The translations under genes and the position numbers were made by a program. A stretch of DNA of 64,000 nt, taken from the NCBI RefSeq assembly GCF_000024425.1, contig NC_013946.1, forward strand, positions 1,302,001 through 1,366,000, in the 5' to 3' direction. The notes below the pieces were generated by a model that did not search any database, was not told where the DNA came from, and saw only the letters and a program-made list of their open reading frames with translations. The stretch's first letter is position 1. Each line of letters begins with the position of its first letter. The DNA is from Meiothermus ruber DSM 1279 (GTDB taxonomy: Bacteria; Deinococcota; Deinococci; Deinococcales; Thermaceae). This document shows positions 1 to 7,887 of this stretch, piece after piece.

Positions 1-1
1 C

Positions 2-550
2 AGCGTGATGATTGATGCTTCACATCTGCCGCTGGAGGAGAATATCTTGCTCACGCGCGAGGCAGCCCAGATGGCCCACGCGGTGGGGGTGAGCCTGGAG
101 GGGGAACTGGGCCAGATCGGCGGTAAGGAAGAGGAAATTGTCTCCGAAGGGCTGTTAACCGATCCGGAGATGGTGCCGTACTTTGTGGAAGCTACCGGCC
201 TGGATGTTCTGGCAGCCTCCTTCGGTTCGATCCATCAAAAGGCCACACGGGATGCGCATTTAGATCTGCCCCGGCTGGAAAGGATCGCCGCGGCCACGCC
301 GTTGCCCCTGGTGCTGCACGGGGGCTCGGGTGTCCCCAACAACATGCTCCAGGCCGCTGCGGGGCGGGGGGTGGCTAAGGTCAACGTGGGAACCGAACTT
401 CAGCGCACCTTTGCCCGTGCCCTGCGTAATACACTGCAGTTACAGCCTGAGGAGTGGGACGTGCGCAAGCTGCTCAAGCCCAGCATCAAGGCCATCGCCT
501 CGGTTGTGCGAGAGCGGCTTGAGGTGCTGGGTAGCGTAGGTAGGGCCTGA
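2..550 (+). CDS. Class II (zinc) ketose-bisphosphate aldolase, 5' truncated by window edge
   Basis: This is the C-terminal 182 codons of a fructose-bisphosphate/tagatose-bisphosphate aldolase class II family member; the N-terminal third lies outside the window. The frame is open from base 2 and starts within the family motif S-V-M-I-D-A-S-H-L-P-x-E-E-N. The zinc-ligand histidines of the family are visible in SFGSIHQ and VLHGGSG, followed by VNVGTEL where the family has the substrate phosphate loop. Expected reaction: reversible aldol cleavage of a ketose 1,6-bisphosphate (or 1-phosphate) to DHAP plus an aldehyde. The stop is 14 nt before the next aldolase gene, so it is the first visible gene of the sugar operon. 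Substrate cannot be told from sequence; GatY/KbaY/IolJ-like specificities are all possible. Confidence 0.88.
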   Translation, partial: SVMIDASHLPLEENILLTREAAQMAHAVGVSLEGELGQIGGKEEEIVSEGLLTDPEMVPYFVEATGLDVLAASFGSIHQKATRDAHLDLPRLERIAAATPLPLVLHGGSGVPNNMLQAAAGRGVAKVNVGTELQRTFARALRNTLQLQPEEWDVRKLLKPSIKAIASVVRERLEVLGSVGRA

Positions 551-564
551 GAGGAGAAGCGAGC

Positions 565-1323
565 ATGAAGACACTAAACCAACGCCTGCACCGCGTTCTT
601 CCTCCAGATCGTAAAGCCCTGATTGTTCCCATCGATCATGGTCTGAGCCTGGGCAACCTGCAGGGCCTGGAAAACCCTCGAGCCACGCTGCAGGCCCTCC
701 GCGAGGCCGGGGTGGACGGTACTTTGATGTCAGCCGGGCTTGCTAAACAGCTCGGCCTGGAGCGGGGCGAAATGAGCCTGACCCTGACTATGGACTCACA
801 GCTCTGGGGTAACCGCCCAGGGACTTTGGAGCAAATCAAAGCCGCAATTCCCGTTGCGACAATGCGCCGTGCTGCAGCGCTGGGGGCGGATGCAGTAAAA
901 GTTCTTTTTCCCTGGGGCCTAAACCTCGAGGTGATTGAGGCCAATATCCGCCTGATTGCTCAGGTGGCCGAAGAGGCTGATCAGTACGGCTTTCCGCTGA
1001 TGATCGAACCCCTGTGGATGGGCGGGGTCTTGCCGCTGGAGGAGCACGACCAGGCTATTGTTCACGGGGCGCGCATCGCTATGGAGTTGGGGGCCGATAT
1101 CCTGAAAATTCCGGCGGTGGGGTTGAGCGCCCTCGAGCAGATCCTGGCCTGGGAAGTGCCCACGGTTTTTCTGGGTGGAGCTAAACAGGACAACCCTGAG
1201 GTGCTATACCGGCGCATCTCGGAGGGGCTTAGGAGCGGAGCCCGTGGGGTGGTGATTGGGCGCAACGTCTGGCAGCGCCCAGATATGGCTGAGGCTATCC
1301 AGGCCATCCGTGCGTTGATGTAA
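565..1323 (+). CDS. Class I aldolase of the DhnA/FbaB (DeoC-LacD) type
   Basis: 252 residues with the TIM-barrel pattern of the archaeal-type class I fructose-bisphosphate aldolase family: VPIDHG near residue 22, a central VKVLFPWG strand, MIEPLWM around 146, and GADILKIP in which Lys181 is the likely Schiff-base lysine. GGAKQD and VVIGRNVWQ near the C-terminus fit the phosphate-binding strands. It would cleave a sugar phosphate to DHAP plus an aldehyde, without metal. The ATG follows GAGGAGAAGCGAGC, a good ribosome binding site. It sits between a class II aldolase and a PfkB kinase, an odd pairing because the two aldolase folds are unrelated and would seem redundant. Alternatives within the family include LsrF-like thiolases and ADH synthase-like enzymes. 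Confidence 0.85.
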   Translation: MKTLNQRLHRVLPPDRKALIVPIDHGLSLGNLQGLENPRATLQALREAGVDGTLMSAGLAKQLGLERGEMSLTLTMDSQLWGNRPGTLEQIKAAIPVATMRRAAALGADAVKVLFPWGLNLEVIEANIRLIAQVAEEADQYGFPLMIEPLWMGGVLPLEEHDQAIVHGARIAMELGADILKIPAVGLSALEQILAWEVPTVFLGGAKQDNPEVLYRRISEGLRSGARGVVIGRNVWQRPDMAEAIQAIRALM

Positions 1324-1324
1324 G

Positions 1325-2299
1325 GTGCGGTTTAAGGATGAGGAGATGAGGGCTATAGAAGCGGTTTCAGTGGGTATTCTGGTGGCAGATGTGATCGCCA
1401 GACCGGTACGGGGTACCGCCGAGAAAGGCCGCCTGGAGCTGGTAGACGAGGTCTTGCTCTGTTCGGGAGGGTCGGCGGCCAATACCGGGTATGTCCTGGC
1501 GCGCTTTGGCATCCCCACGGCGGTGATCGGACGTGTCGGGCAGGATGGCTTTGGTGACTTCCTGGTTGCCGAGGCCCGGCGACATGGGGCCGAAAGCCTG
1601 CTCATCCGCGATCCTTCAGCAGCCACCTCGGCGACCCAGGTGCTGGTGGATGAGGAAGGGGAGCGTACCTTCATCCACGCCATCGGGGCCAACGCCAGGC
1701 TGGTACCAGGTGACGTGCCCCTGGAAGACTTGCGAGCCCGGGGAGCCAGGTTGCTGCACCTGGCGGGGTACTTTGCCCTGCCCGGGATGGAAGGGGTGGA
1801 CGGGGGCCCAGCACGAGACCTTTTTGCCCGCGCTGTGCAACTCGGCTATGTTACTTCGCTGGACAACGTCTGGAATGCCAGAGGAAACTGGGAGCTGATA
1901 AATCCACTGCTGCCCCACACCGATATCTTCTGTCCCAGCATCCACGATGCTCGTCACATTACCCGAGCCCACGAACCCTACCTCGTAGCGCAAAAGCTAT
2001 TCGAGCTGGGTGTGCGCCGGGTGGTAGCGCTCAAGATGGGCGCCGAGGGGTCTTTGGTGATGAGCCGCGAGGGTGAGAGCTATCAGCTACCCATTGTTCC
2101 GATCCACACGGTAGATGGCACTGGCTCGGGCGACGCGTTTATCGCTGGTTTCCTGGCAGCCTGGTTGCGCGGCATGAGCCTTGAGGCCTGTGCTAAGTAT
2201 GGCAATGCGGGGGGGGCCATGGCGGCGCGGGCGATGGGTGCGATGAATGGAATCACCGACTGGGGCGAGCTCGAGATCCTCGCAAAGCAGATCCTCTAA
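1325..2299 (+). CDS. PfkB-family carbohydrate kinase
   Basis: 324 residues of the ribokinase/PfkB family. The N-terminal sugar-binding region has CSGGSAANTGYVLARFG (about residues 47-62), and the C-terminal signature VDGTGSGDAFIAGF carries the catalytic Asp at about residue 270. It should transfer phosphate from ATP to a hydroxyl of a sugar or sugar phosphate in the cytosol, giving a substrate for the adjacent aldolases. A GTG start at 1325 directly abuts the upstream stop; an in-frame ATG at 1346, after TAAGGATGAGGAG, is an alternative that loses only seven residues. The operon partners (two aldolases, a lyxose/mannose-type isomerase) point to an isomerase-kinase-aldolase route. Exact substrate unknown. 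Confidence 0.88.
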   Translation: MRFKDEEMRAIEAVSVGILVADVIARPVRGTAEKGRLELVDEVLLCSGGSAANTGYVLARFGIPTAVIGRVGQDGFGDFLVAEARRHGAESLLIRDPSAATSATQVLVDEEGERTFIHAIGANARLVPGDVPLEDLRARGARLLHLAGYFALPGMEGVDGGPARDLFARAVQLGYVTSLDNVWNARGNWELINPLLPHTDIFCPSIHDARHITRAHEPYLVAQKLFELGVRRVVALKMGAEGSLVMSREGESYQLPIVPIHTVDGTGSGDAFIAGFLAAWLRGMSLEACAKYGNAGGAMAARAMGAMNGITDWGELEILAKQIL

Positions 2300-2344
2300 G
2301 GCAAACTTCACCCTGGGGTTTGCATAGGTTTTTAGGGATAGCAT

Positions 2345-3052
2345 ATGAAACGTTCCGAAATCAACCGTATCATTCGCGATGCAGAGACCTTCGTGCGGGC
2401 GCAAGGGTTTTTCCTACCGCCTTTTGCAGACTGGACTCCCCAGGAATGGCAGTCCAGAGGCCCCGAAGCTGCCGAGATCGTGCATAACAGCCTCGGATGG
2501 GATGTGACGGACTTCGGCCTGGGTGAGTACGAGAAAAAAGGTGTGCTACTCTTTACCATCCGCAACGGCACGCTCGAGGAGCTTTCCAAGGGTGTGGGCA
2601 AAGTCTATTGTGAGAAAATCCTGGTCTGCAATCCTGGCCAGATGGTGCTGCATCATTTTCACTGGCGCAAGACCGAGGACATTATCAATCGCGGCGGAGG
2701 AAAACTGGAAATTGTGCTGCACCAGGCTGATGCCAATGGGCGGCTTTCCAATGAGGATGTCCGTGTGAATTGCGACGGGCTCTGGCACACGGTGCCGGCT
2801 GGCGGCCGCATCGTGCTTTCCCCTGGCGAGTCTATTACCCTCAGACCCTTCCAGTACCACCAGTTTTCTGCCCTTGAGGCCCCGGTGTTGGTGGGAGAAG
2901 TCTCCACGGTAAACGATGATGCTAGCGACAACCACTTCCTCGAGCCGGTGGGCCGCTTCCCTCAAGTGGAGGAAGACGAAGAACCCTACCGCCTGCTTGT
3001 AATCGATTACCCACGGTATTACCCATATGCTCGAGGGAGCCGCGCAGGGTAA
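2345..3052 (+). CDS. D-lyxose ketol-isomerase-like cupin sugar isomerase
   Basis: 235 residues matching the cupin-type D-lyxose isomerase family (EC 5.3.1.15), whose members also interconvert D-mannose and D-fructose. The N-terminus MKRSEINRIIRDAE and LPPFADWTPQEW are typical; the metal site is seen in HHFHWRKTEDIINRGGG (His, His, Lys, Glu/Asp cluster near residues 100-113) with a second-strand His in FQYHQFSA. The family size is about 225-230, so it is complete. It lies 45 nt after the kinase and probably closes the operon, supplying a ketose for phosphorylation and aldol cleavage. The next gene is on the other strand, with only 8 nt between the two stop codons. Confidence 0.87.
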   Translation: MKRSEINRIIRDAETFVRAQGFFLPPFADWTPQEWQSRGPEAAEIVHNSLGWDVTDFGLGEYEKKGVLLFTIRNGTLEELSKGVGKVYCEKILVCNPGQMVLHHFHWRKTEDIINRGGGKLEIVLHQADANGRLSNEDVRVNCDGLWHTVPAGGRIVLSPGESITLRPFQYHQFSALEAPVLVGEVSTVNDDASDNHFLEPVGRFPQVEEDEEPYRLLVIDYPRYYPYARGSRAG

Positions 3053-3060
3053 TAGCCAAC

Positions 3061-3828
3061 TCAACTTCTTTGTGCAACCTGCCGCCCCGCCTCGAGCGCC
3101 CGCACCCCATGCACAATGGCCCGCCGCGCGGTGTTGGAATCGGTGTAACCTGAGCGGAAAAACTCCCAGGCGCACAGATAGAAGCCGGCGTAGTCGGCGG
3201 CCAGTTGCTCCTGCCCGGCGGCCTCGAGCCGGCCCACCAGGTGGGTGCGGTTGTGGCCCCAGGCCTCCTCGAAGCTGCTACCCAGGAGCGAGAGTACCCG
3301 TGAGGCGGTGGGCCCTACCCGCCAGGTGAGTTGCCTCAGGCAGTGGAACAGGTACTTGCCGGGCATATCGATGAAGTTGAGGGGAAAGGCTTTCAGATCC
3401 TCGGGTTTGGCACGCTCGAGCAGGCCCCAGCGGTCGGCCTCCCGCACGGCTTCGCGGTCGGTGAGGGGGTGCACCTCGGTATAGGGCATACCGAAGAGGG
3501 TCTGCACGATTGCGGCAGGGGAGGGCGAGAAATTGGGGTCGCTCAGGTACGGGTTGATAACCATGATCTGGGGGCGGGGCAGGTGCAGGGGCTGCGGAAC
3601 ACGTTGAAAAAAGCGACGCTCCATCTCAGCCTGCACCGCCAGGGCCAGCTCGATGTCGTTAAGAAGCGCTGGATCGCGAAGGACAAGCTGCACGTCTATA
3701 TCGGAGAGTTCGGGCACGTAGTCGAGCGGGCTGTCCCAGGGCTTAAGCGCCGAGCCCTTGGCGTAGATGCCCACGAAGGCCTCCTCTCCGAGCTGGTTCA
3801 GCAAGGCCCCCAGCACCGATTCGAGCAT
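3061..3828 (-). CDS. Nucleotidyltransferase-domain protein of unknown role
   Basis: About 255 residues with a minimal nucleotidyltransferase (Pol beta-like) active-site pattern: GIYAKGSALKP (G-S motif) followed by PELSDIDVQLVL (D-x-D), then a downstream acidic strand region. The remainder is helical and has no further motif I recognise. I place the start at the ATG at 3828 (MLESVLG...), since the longer frame to 3900 adds a low-complexity leader. It may transfer a nucleotide to a small molecule or protein, or be the nucleotidyltransferase half of an aminoglycoside-adenylyltransferase-like enzyme. It stands alone, convergent with the sugar operon and 131 nt after the stop of the next leftward gene. 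No antitoxin-like partner is adjacent. Confidence 0.7.
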   Translation of the reverse strand: MLESVLGALLNQLGEEAFVGIYAKGSALKPWDSPLDYVPELSDIDVQLVLRDPALLNDIELALAVQAEMERRFFQRVPQPLHLPRPQIMVINPYLSDPNFSPSPAAIVQTLFGMPYTEVHPLTDREAVREADRWGLLERAKPEDLKAFPLNFIDMPGKYLFHCLRQLTWRVGPTASRVLSLLGSSFEEAWGHNRTHLVGRLEAAGQEQLAADYAGFYLCAWEFFRSGYTDSNTARRAIVHGVRALEAGRQVAQRS

Positions 3829-4031
3829 GACGACAACCTCTAGCTGTAGCTGGGTTTTGGGGGGATAGCCATTCTCCCAGCGGGGTGGGCTTATAAGCAT
3901 AGGCCGCCCATCCTAACAGGTTTTCTGCGCAGGCTCAAGGCACCCCCTGCGCCTTGCTGCAGGGGTGTTTGAGGTGGTTAAAGACATTCTGTGTGCGGCC
4001 CTGCGGCTTCAGCGCACTCCACACCCAACCT

Positions 4032-4655
4032 CTAGACATCCAGACGCCGGGCCAGCCACCCCTTGGCGGCCTCCAGCTCCTCCGGGTGCAGCTCATGGCC
4101 GGCCTCCTGCCAGCGCAGCTCAACCTGGGCGCCGGCCCGCTCAAGCCAGCCCGCCAGGGCCTCCACGCGCTCAACAGGAGCCCAGGGGTCGCGACGGCCC
4201 GCGGCCAGGAAAGCGGCTTTGCCGGAAAGGCTGGGTGGGCGAGAAGGCTCCAGGGGCAGCACCGGGCGGAGCAGCACGCCCCCGGCCAGCGCCTCGGGGT
4301 GCAGCAGCATCAGGGCGGCGGCCATGTTGGCGCCGTTGGAGTAGCCCAGGGCGTAGACCCGGCCCGCATCGAAGCCGTAGCGTTCGGCAGCTTCCTGCAC
4401 GAAGCGGGCGAGGTTGGCGGCCTGGGCCATAAGGTCGGCCTGGTCAAACACCCCCATCGCCAGCCGCCGGAAGAAGCGCGGGGCGCCGTTCTCGAGCACC
4501 TTCCCACGGGGGGAGAGCAGGTTGGCCGCCGGGGCCATCTGGCGGGCCAGCTCCACCAGGCTGTGCTCGTTGCCCCCGGTGCCGTGCAGCAGGAGCAGCG
4601 TGGCCCGCGCGCTACCGGGCTCGTAGCAGTGGACGAAGCCCAGCTCGGGGGTCAT
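4032..4655 (-). CDS. Alpha/beta hydrolase, MhqD-like carboxylesterase
   Basis: 207 residues of the phospholipase/carboxylesterase branch of the alpha/beta hydrolase fold. LLLLHGTGGNEHS forms the oxyanion loop near residue 19, GYSNGANMA holds the nucleophilic Ser near residue 103, RDPW supplies the acid, and AGHELHP the catalytic His near residue 185. It overlaps the upstream ring-cleaving dioxygenase by 4 nt (ATGA), so the two are translationally coupled. In Bacillus the MhqD hydrolase and MhqE/MhqO dioxygenases act together against quinones and similar electrophiles; by analogy this pair may detoxify quinone-type aromatics. Substrate is inferred from the pairing only. Confidence 0.83.
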   Translation of the reverse strand: MTPELGFVHCYEPGSARATLLLLHGTGGNEHSLVELARQMAPAANLLSPRGKVLENGAPRFFRRLAMGVFDQADLMAQAANLARFVQEAAERYGFDAGRVYALGYSNGANMAAALMLLHPEALAGGVLLRPVLPLEPSRPPSLSGKAAFLAAGRRDPWAPVERVEALAGWLERAGAQVELRWQEAGHELHPEELEAAKGWLARRLDV

Positions 4656-5605
4656 GGCTCCACCTCCGGCGCGGGCAGGTGCAGCTTGGGCAGCGCGGCT
4701 TCGATGCGGGGGCGCGCCGGCTCGAGCCAGGGTGGCAGCACCAGCCGCTCGCCCAGGTGGGCGGGGTCTTCGTCTACGGCGAAGCCGGGGCCGTCGGTAG
4801 CCAGCTCAAAGAGCGCCCCACCCGGCTCGTTGAAGTAGACCGACTTGAACCAGAAACGGTCGATCGGCGGTGTGGCCCGCATGCCGCTGTCCTCGATGCG
4901 CGCCCGCACCGCCATCTGGTGGGCGCTGTCCTCCACCCGCCAGGCCAGGTGGTGGATGCTGCCCCGGCCCCAGCGGCCCTGGGGCAGGTTGGGGAGCTCC
5001 TTGATGTCCAGGAAATTGCCCGAGCCGCCGCCATTCACCACGAAGCGGTTCCAGCCTTTCTCCTGGCCCGCCCCCACAAAGCCCAGAGCCTGGCCCAGGA
5101 ACTGCGCGGTGGGGTAGAGCTCCCGCACCCACAGCCGCGCACCGTGCAGGCCCATAATTTGCTTGTCTTCGGGAACGGGGCTTTCCTCCCAGGGGGTGAA
5201 GGGGCGGGGGCCGGTTTCCACCAGGGCCACCTCGAGGCCGTCCGGATCCTGGAAGGGCAGGGCCCGTTCCCCGAAGCGCACCTCCACCGCCCCCACCTTG
5301 ACCCCGTAGCGCTGCAAGCGCCCGGCCCAGAACTCCAGGCTGCCCTGGGGCACGGCGAGCTGCACCTCCACGGCCAGGCCGGTGCCCTTGCGCGGGGCGG
5401 CCAGGTTCTCCCAGGGGAAGAAGGTAAGGTCGGTGCCAGGGCGGCCCTCGGCGTCGGCGTAGAAGAGGTGGTAGGTGCTGGGGTCGTCCTGGTTGACGCT
5501 CCGCTTCACCAGCCGCATCCCCAGAATCCCGGCGTAAAAGTCCAGGTTGCGCTGGGCCTGGGTGGCCATGGCGGTGACGTGGTGCAGGCCGTTCACCCCC
5601 CTCAT
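4652..5605 (-). CDS. MhqO-like ring-cleaving extradiol dioxygenase (glyoxalase/VOC fold)
   Basis: 317 residues with two paired VOC modules. The likely Fe/Mn ligands are His in NGLHHVTAM near residue 7, His in SIHHLAWRVED near residue 213, and Glu in GGALFELATDGPGF near residue 258. The size fits the MhqE/MhqO family (about 310). The start at 5605 (ATG overlapping the stop of a 24-residue upstream ORF as ATGA) is preferred to the longer frame up to 5758, whose extra residues do not resemble the family and would cross the promoter. Downstream it overlaps the hydrolase gene by 4 nt. Predicted role: oxidative cleavage of hydroquinone or thiol-quinone adducts in the cytosol. Confidence 0.85.
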   Translation of the reverse strand: MRGVNGLHHVTAMATQAQRNLDFYAGILGMRLVKRSVNQDDPSTYHLFYADAEGRPGTDLTFFPWENLAAPRKGTGLAVEVQLAVPQGSLEFWAGRLQRYGVKVGAVEVRFGERALPFQDPDGLEVALVETGPRPFTPWEESPVPEDKQIMGLHGARLWVRELYPTAQFLGQALGFVGAGQEKGWNRFVVNGGGSGNFLDIKELPNLPQGRWGRGSIHHLAWRVEDSAHQMAVRARIEDSGMRATPPIDRFWFKSVYFNEPGGALFELATDGPGFAVDEDPAHLGERLVLPPWLEPARPRIEAALPKLHLPAPEVEP

Positions 5606-5676
5606 GCCCGCACCCCCGCGCCCGGTTGGGCGAGCCCCAGTGCTGGCGTGTGGTGAATTCCGTTGGTTTTCTCCAT
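5602..5676 (-). CDS. Small upstream ORF (24 aa) coupled to the dioxygenase
   Basis: A 24-codon ORF, starting MEKTNGIHHTPALG, has a strong ribosome binding site (GAGGGAGAA 6 nt before the ATG), whereas the dioxygenase ATG has none as good. Its TGA overlaps the dioxygenase ATG as ATGA, the arrangement of a translationally coupled leader. Its NGIHH segment resembles the N-terminus NGLHHVTAM of the dioxygenase downstream, which suggests an origin by partial duplication or a past frameshift. No function is known; it may be a leader that delivers ribosomes to the dioxygenase start. Confidence 0.5.
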   Translation of the reverse strand: MEKTNGIHHTPALGLAQPGAGVRA

Positions 5677-5702
5677 GGTGTGTTCTCCCTCGAGTGCACT
5701 CC

Positions 5703-5742
5703 TTAGTAATATTATACATAGCACTATAAATAATCAAGTAAA
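5703..5742 (-). promoter_or_regulatory. Promoter and imperfect palindrome upstream of the dioxygenase operon
   Basis: On the minus strand a perfect -10 TATAAT (5711-5716) has TTGATT 15 nt, or TACTTG 18 nt, upstream of it. The same AT-rich stretch forms an imperfect inverted repeat, TTAGTAATATTATACATAG against CTATAAATAATCAAGTAA, in which ATTAT and ATAG blocks are conserved in both arms. A palindrome over the core promoter would suit a MarR-type repressor like MhqR, but no regulator gene is adjacent, so the assignment is a guess. Confidence 0.5.
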
Positions 5743-5775
5743 TGGCCGGCCCCTCCACACCGCCGGATCGCCTCT

Positions 5776-5792
5776 AAAAAGCCCGTATGGGC
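5776..5792 (-). terminator. Weak Rho-independent terminator after proV
   Basis: Read on the minus strand, GCCC-ATAC-GGGC is followed by TTTTTAG, 6 nt after the proV stop codon. The stem is only 4 bp, but the U run and position fit the end of the proXWV transcripts. Confidence 0.4.
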
Positions 5793-5797
5793 CCAGG

Positions 5798-6991
5798 CTA
5801 TTGAGGCACGTAACGCCCCGCCATGGCCGCGATCAACCGGCCCCGCGTCACCACCCCTAGGAGCCGCCCTTTCTCGTCCAGTATGGGCAAGGGCAGCGCG
5901 GTTTCACTGAACAGCGGCAGGGCCTCTTCCAGGGTCTGACCGGGCGAAAGCGCGGGTAGGGGTTCCAGGAGGCTCTCCAGCCCACCACGCTCCCCTTCGG
6001 CCTTAAGCGCTTCGGCCAACTTTTCAGCTCGCACCATCCCCTGAAAAAATCCGCTACGATTTACCACATAGGCATTCACAGCACCGGCCTGGCCCATCTT
6101 GCGCAGGGCTGAGCGCAGGCCCTCCCGTTCCAGCACCACGGTCACGGGTTCCTGCACCAGCTCCTCCACCTTGTAGATTTTGGCGGGATTAACACCGGAC
6201 AAAAAGGCGGCCACATAATCGTCTGCAGGGCGGGCCAGAATCTCCTCCGCGGTTCCTACCTGCACCACCTCCCCGTCCCGCATGATGGCGATACGGTCTC
6301 CCAGGCGCATGGCCTCATCCAGGTCGTGGGTTACAAAGACGATGGTCTTTTTTAACTCTTGCTGCAGACGCAAAAGTTCGTCCTGCATCTCCTTGCGGAT
6401 CAGGGGATCCAGCGCGCTGAAGGCCTCGTCCATGAGCAGGATGGGAGGGTTTGCGCAAAGGGCCCGCGCCAGGCCAACCCGCTGTTTCTGTCCACCAGAC
6501 AACTGCCCTGGGTAATGCTTCTCATAGCCGGAAAGCCCCACCCGCTCTAACCAGGCCATGCCCTGCTCCTCCCGCTCCTTACGGGAAAGCCCTTTGAGCT
6601 CCAGCGGGAAAGCCACGTTGCGCAGAATGTTGTAGTGAGGAAGCAAAGCAAAGTGCTGGAAAACCATACCGAAGGTGTCCTGGCGGAAACGCAGAAGCTC
6701 TTTGTGCGGGAGGGTGGTTACCTCGGTATCACCGACCAAAACCCGACCTGCTGTGGGCTCGATCAGGCGGTTGAGCACCCGAAGCAGGGTGGACTTGCCC
6801 GACCCCGAAAGCCCCATGATCACAAAAAATTCGCCCTGCTTCACCTCCAGGTTGATCCTGTTCAGGCCCAGCACGTGGCGGGTCTTTTGAAAAAGCGTGT
6901 CTTTATCGGTGCCCCCCTGCACCATTTCCAGGGCTTGTCCGGCCTTTGGGCCGAAGATCTTGTATAGGTTTTCTACACGTATAAAACTCAT
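5798..6991 (-). CDS. proV: Glycine betaine/proline ABC transporter ATP-binding protein with CBS pair
   Basis: 397 residues of the ProV/OpuAA family. Walker A is GLSGSGKST near residue 59, the ABC signature LSGGQKQRVGLARAL near residue 165, and Walker B ILLMDEAFSALDP near residue 186. The N-terminal extension containing YKIFG and the C-terminal CBS-like region (about residues 280-395) are typical of the osmoregulatory subclass, where CBS domains sense ionic strength. It energises uptake of compatible solutes such as glycine betaine. Its ATG overlaps the stop of the permease gene by 4 nt. Confidence 0.93.
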   Translation of the reverse strand: MSFIRVENLYKIFGPKAGQALEMVQGGTDKDTLFQKTRHVLGLNRINLEVKQGEFFVIMGLSGSGKSTLLRVLNRLIEPTAGRVLVGDTEVTTLPHKELLRFRQDTFGMVFQHFALLPHYNILRNVAFPLELKGLSRKEREEQGMAWLERVGLSGYEKHYPGQLSGGQKQRVGLARALCANPPILLMDEAFSALDPLIRKEMQDELLRLQQELKKTIVFVTHDLDEAMRLGDRIAIMRDGEVVQVGTAEEILARPADDYVAAFLSGVNPAKIYKVEELVQEPVTVVLEREGLRSALRKMGQAGAVNAYVVNRSGFFQGMVRAEKLAEALKAEGERGGLESLLEPLPALSPGQTLEEALPLFSETALPLPILDEKGRLLGVVTRGRLIAAMAGRYVPQ

Positions 6992-7827
6992 CGCTCCTCC
7001 CGGTAACGTTTAACGGCCCGTTGCCCGGCTGCCTGAATCAGTCGATCCAGCACGATGGCCAGGGCCACAATGGCCACCCCTGCCACCGCGCCCCGGCCCA
7101 CATCCAGGCGCTGGATTCCCAGAAGAACCTCCTCCCCGAGACCTCGAGCCCCAATCATAGAGGCGATAACCACCATCGCCAGGGCCATCATGGTGGTCTG
7201 GTTCAACCCTGCCAGGAGGTTGGGCAAGGCCAGAGGCAGCTCCACCTTAAGCAGCCGCTGCCACGAAGTGGCCCCGAAGGCCTCGGCAGCCTCCATAACC
7301 TCCCGCTGCACCATGCGCAGCCCAAGGTCGGTAAGGCGGATCATGGGGGGAACCGCATAGATGACCGTGGCGATCAGGGCTGGAACCTTTCCCAGACCAA
7401 AGAGCAGCAGAGCCGGAATCAGATACACGAAACTGGGCATGGTCTGCATGGCGTCCAGAATTGGCAGCATGAACCCGCGGAAGCGGTCGCTCCGCCCCAT
7501 CAGGATTCCCAGAGGGAGGCCGATAATTACCGAAACCGCCACCGCAGCTAGCACCAGGGCCAGGGTCTGCATGCCTTTGTCCCACAGACCCAGCGCCTCT
7601 ATCAGCCACACGCCAAGCCCCATGCCCAGGGCAAAGACCAGGCGGCGGCTCAACCACCAGCCCGCCAGAAACACCAAGCCGGCTACCCAGAACCAGGAAA
7701 GATCCCGCAACAACCCCTCAAAGAACAGAAGGAAGCTCAGGAGGCCCTGAGAAATCGCCTCAAAGGTCTCTCCGTAGTTTTGAACCAGCCAGCGCACAAA
7801 GGCATTGATTGCCTCCGCAAGATCCAT
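6988..7827 (-). CDS. proW: Glycine betaine/proline ABC transporter permease
   Basis: 279 residues, strongly hydrophobic, with about six to seven membrane segments. The inner-membrane-component signature is visible in EAAEAFGATSWQRLLKVELPLALP (about residues 193-216), the EAA loop that contacts the ATPase, after PLGILMGR and DAMQTMPSFVYLIP, both typical of ProW/OpuAB. It forms the translocation path for the osmolyte. It sits between proX (61 nt upstream) and proV (4-nt overlap) and so belongs to one operon. Confidence 0.93.
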   Translation of the reverse strand: MDLAEAINAFVRWLVQNYGETFEAISQGLLSFLLFFEGLLRDLSWFWVAGLVFLAGWWLSRRLVFALGMGLGVWLIEALGLWDKGMQTLALVLAAVAVSVIIGLPLGILMGRSDRFRGFMLPILDAMQTMPSFVYLIPALLLFGLGKVPALIATVIYAVPPMIRLTDLGLRMVQREVMEAAEAFGATSWQRLLKVELPLALPNLLAGLNQTTMMALAMVVIASMIGARGLGEEVLLGIQRLDVGRGAVAGVAIVALAIVLDRLIQAAGQRAVKRYREER

Positions 7828-7887
7828 AGATTTACACCTCCAAAGAAAGGGAGGGGGAACCGAGGCCCCCCACCCCCATGGCTAGCG

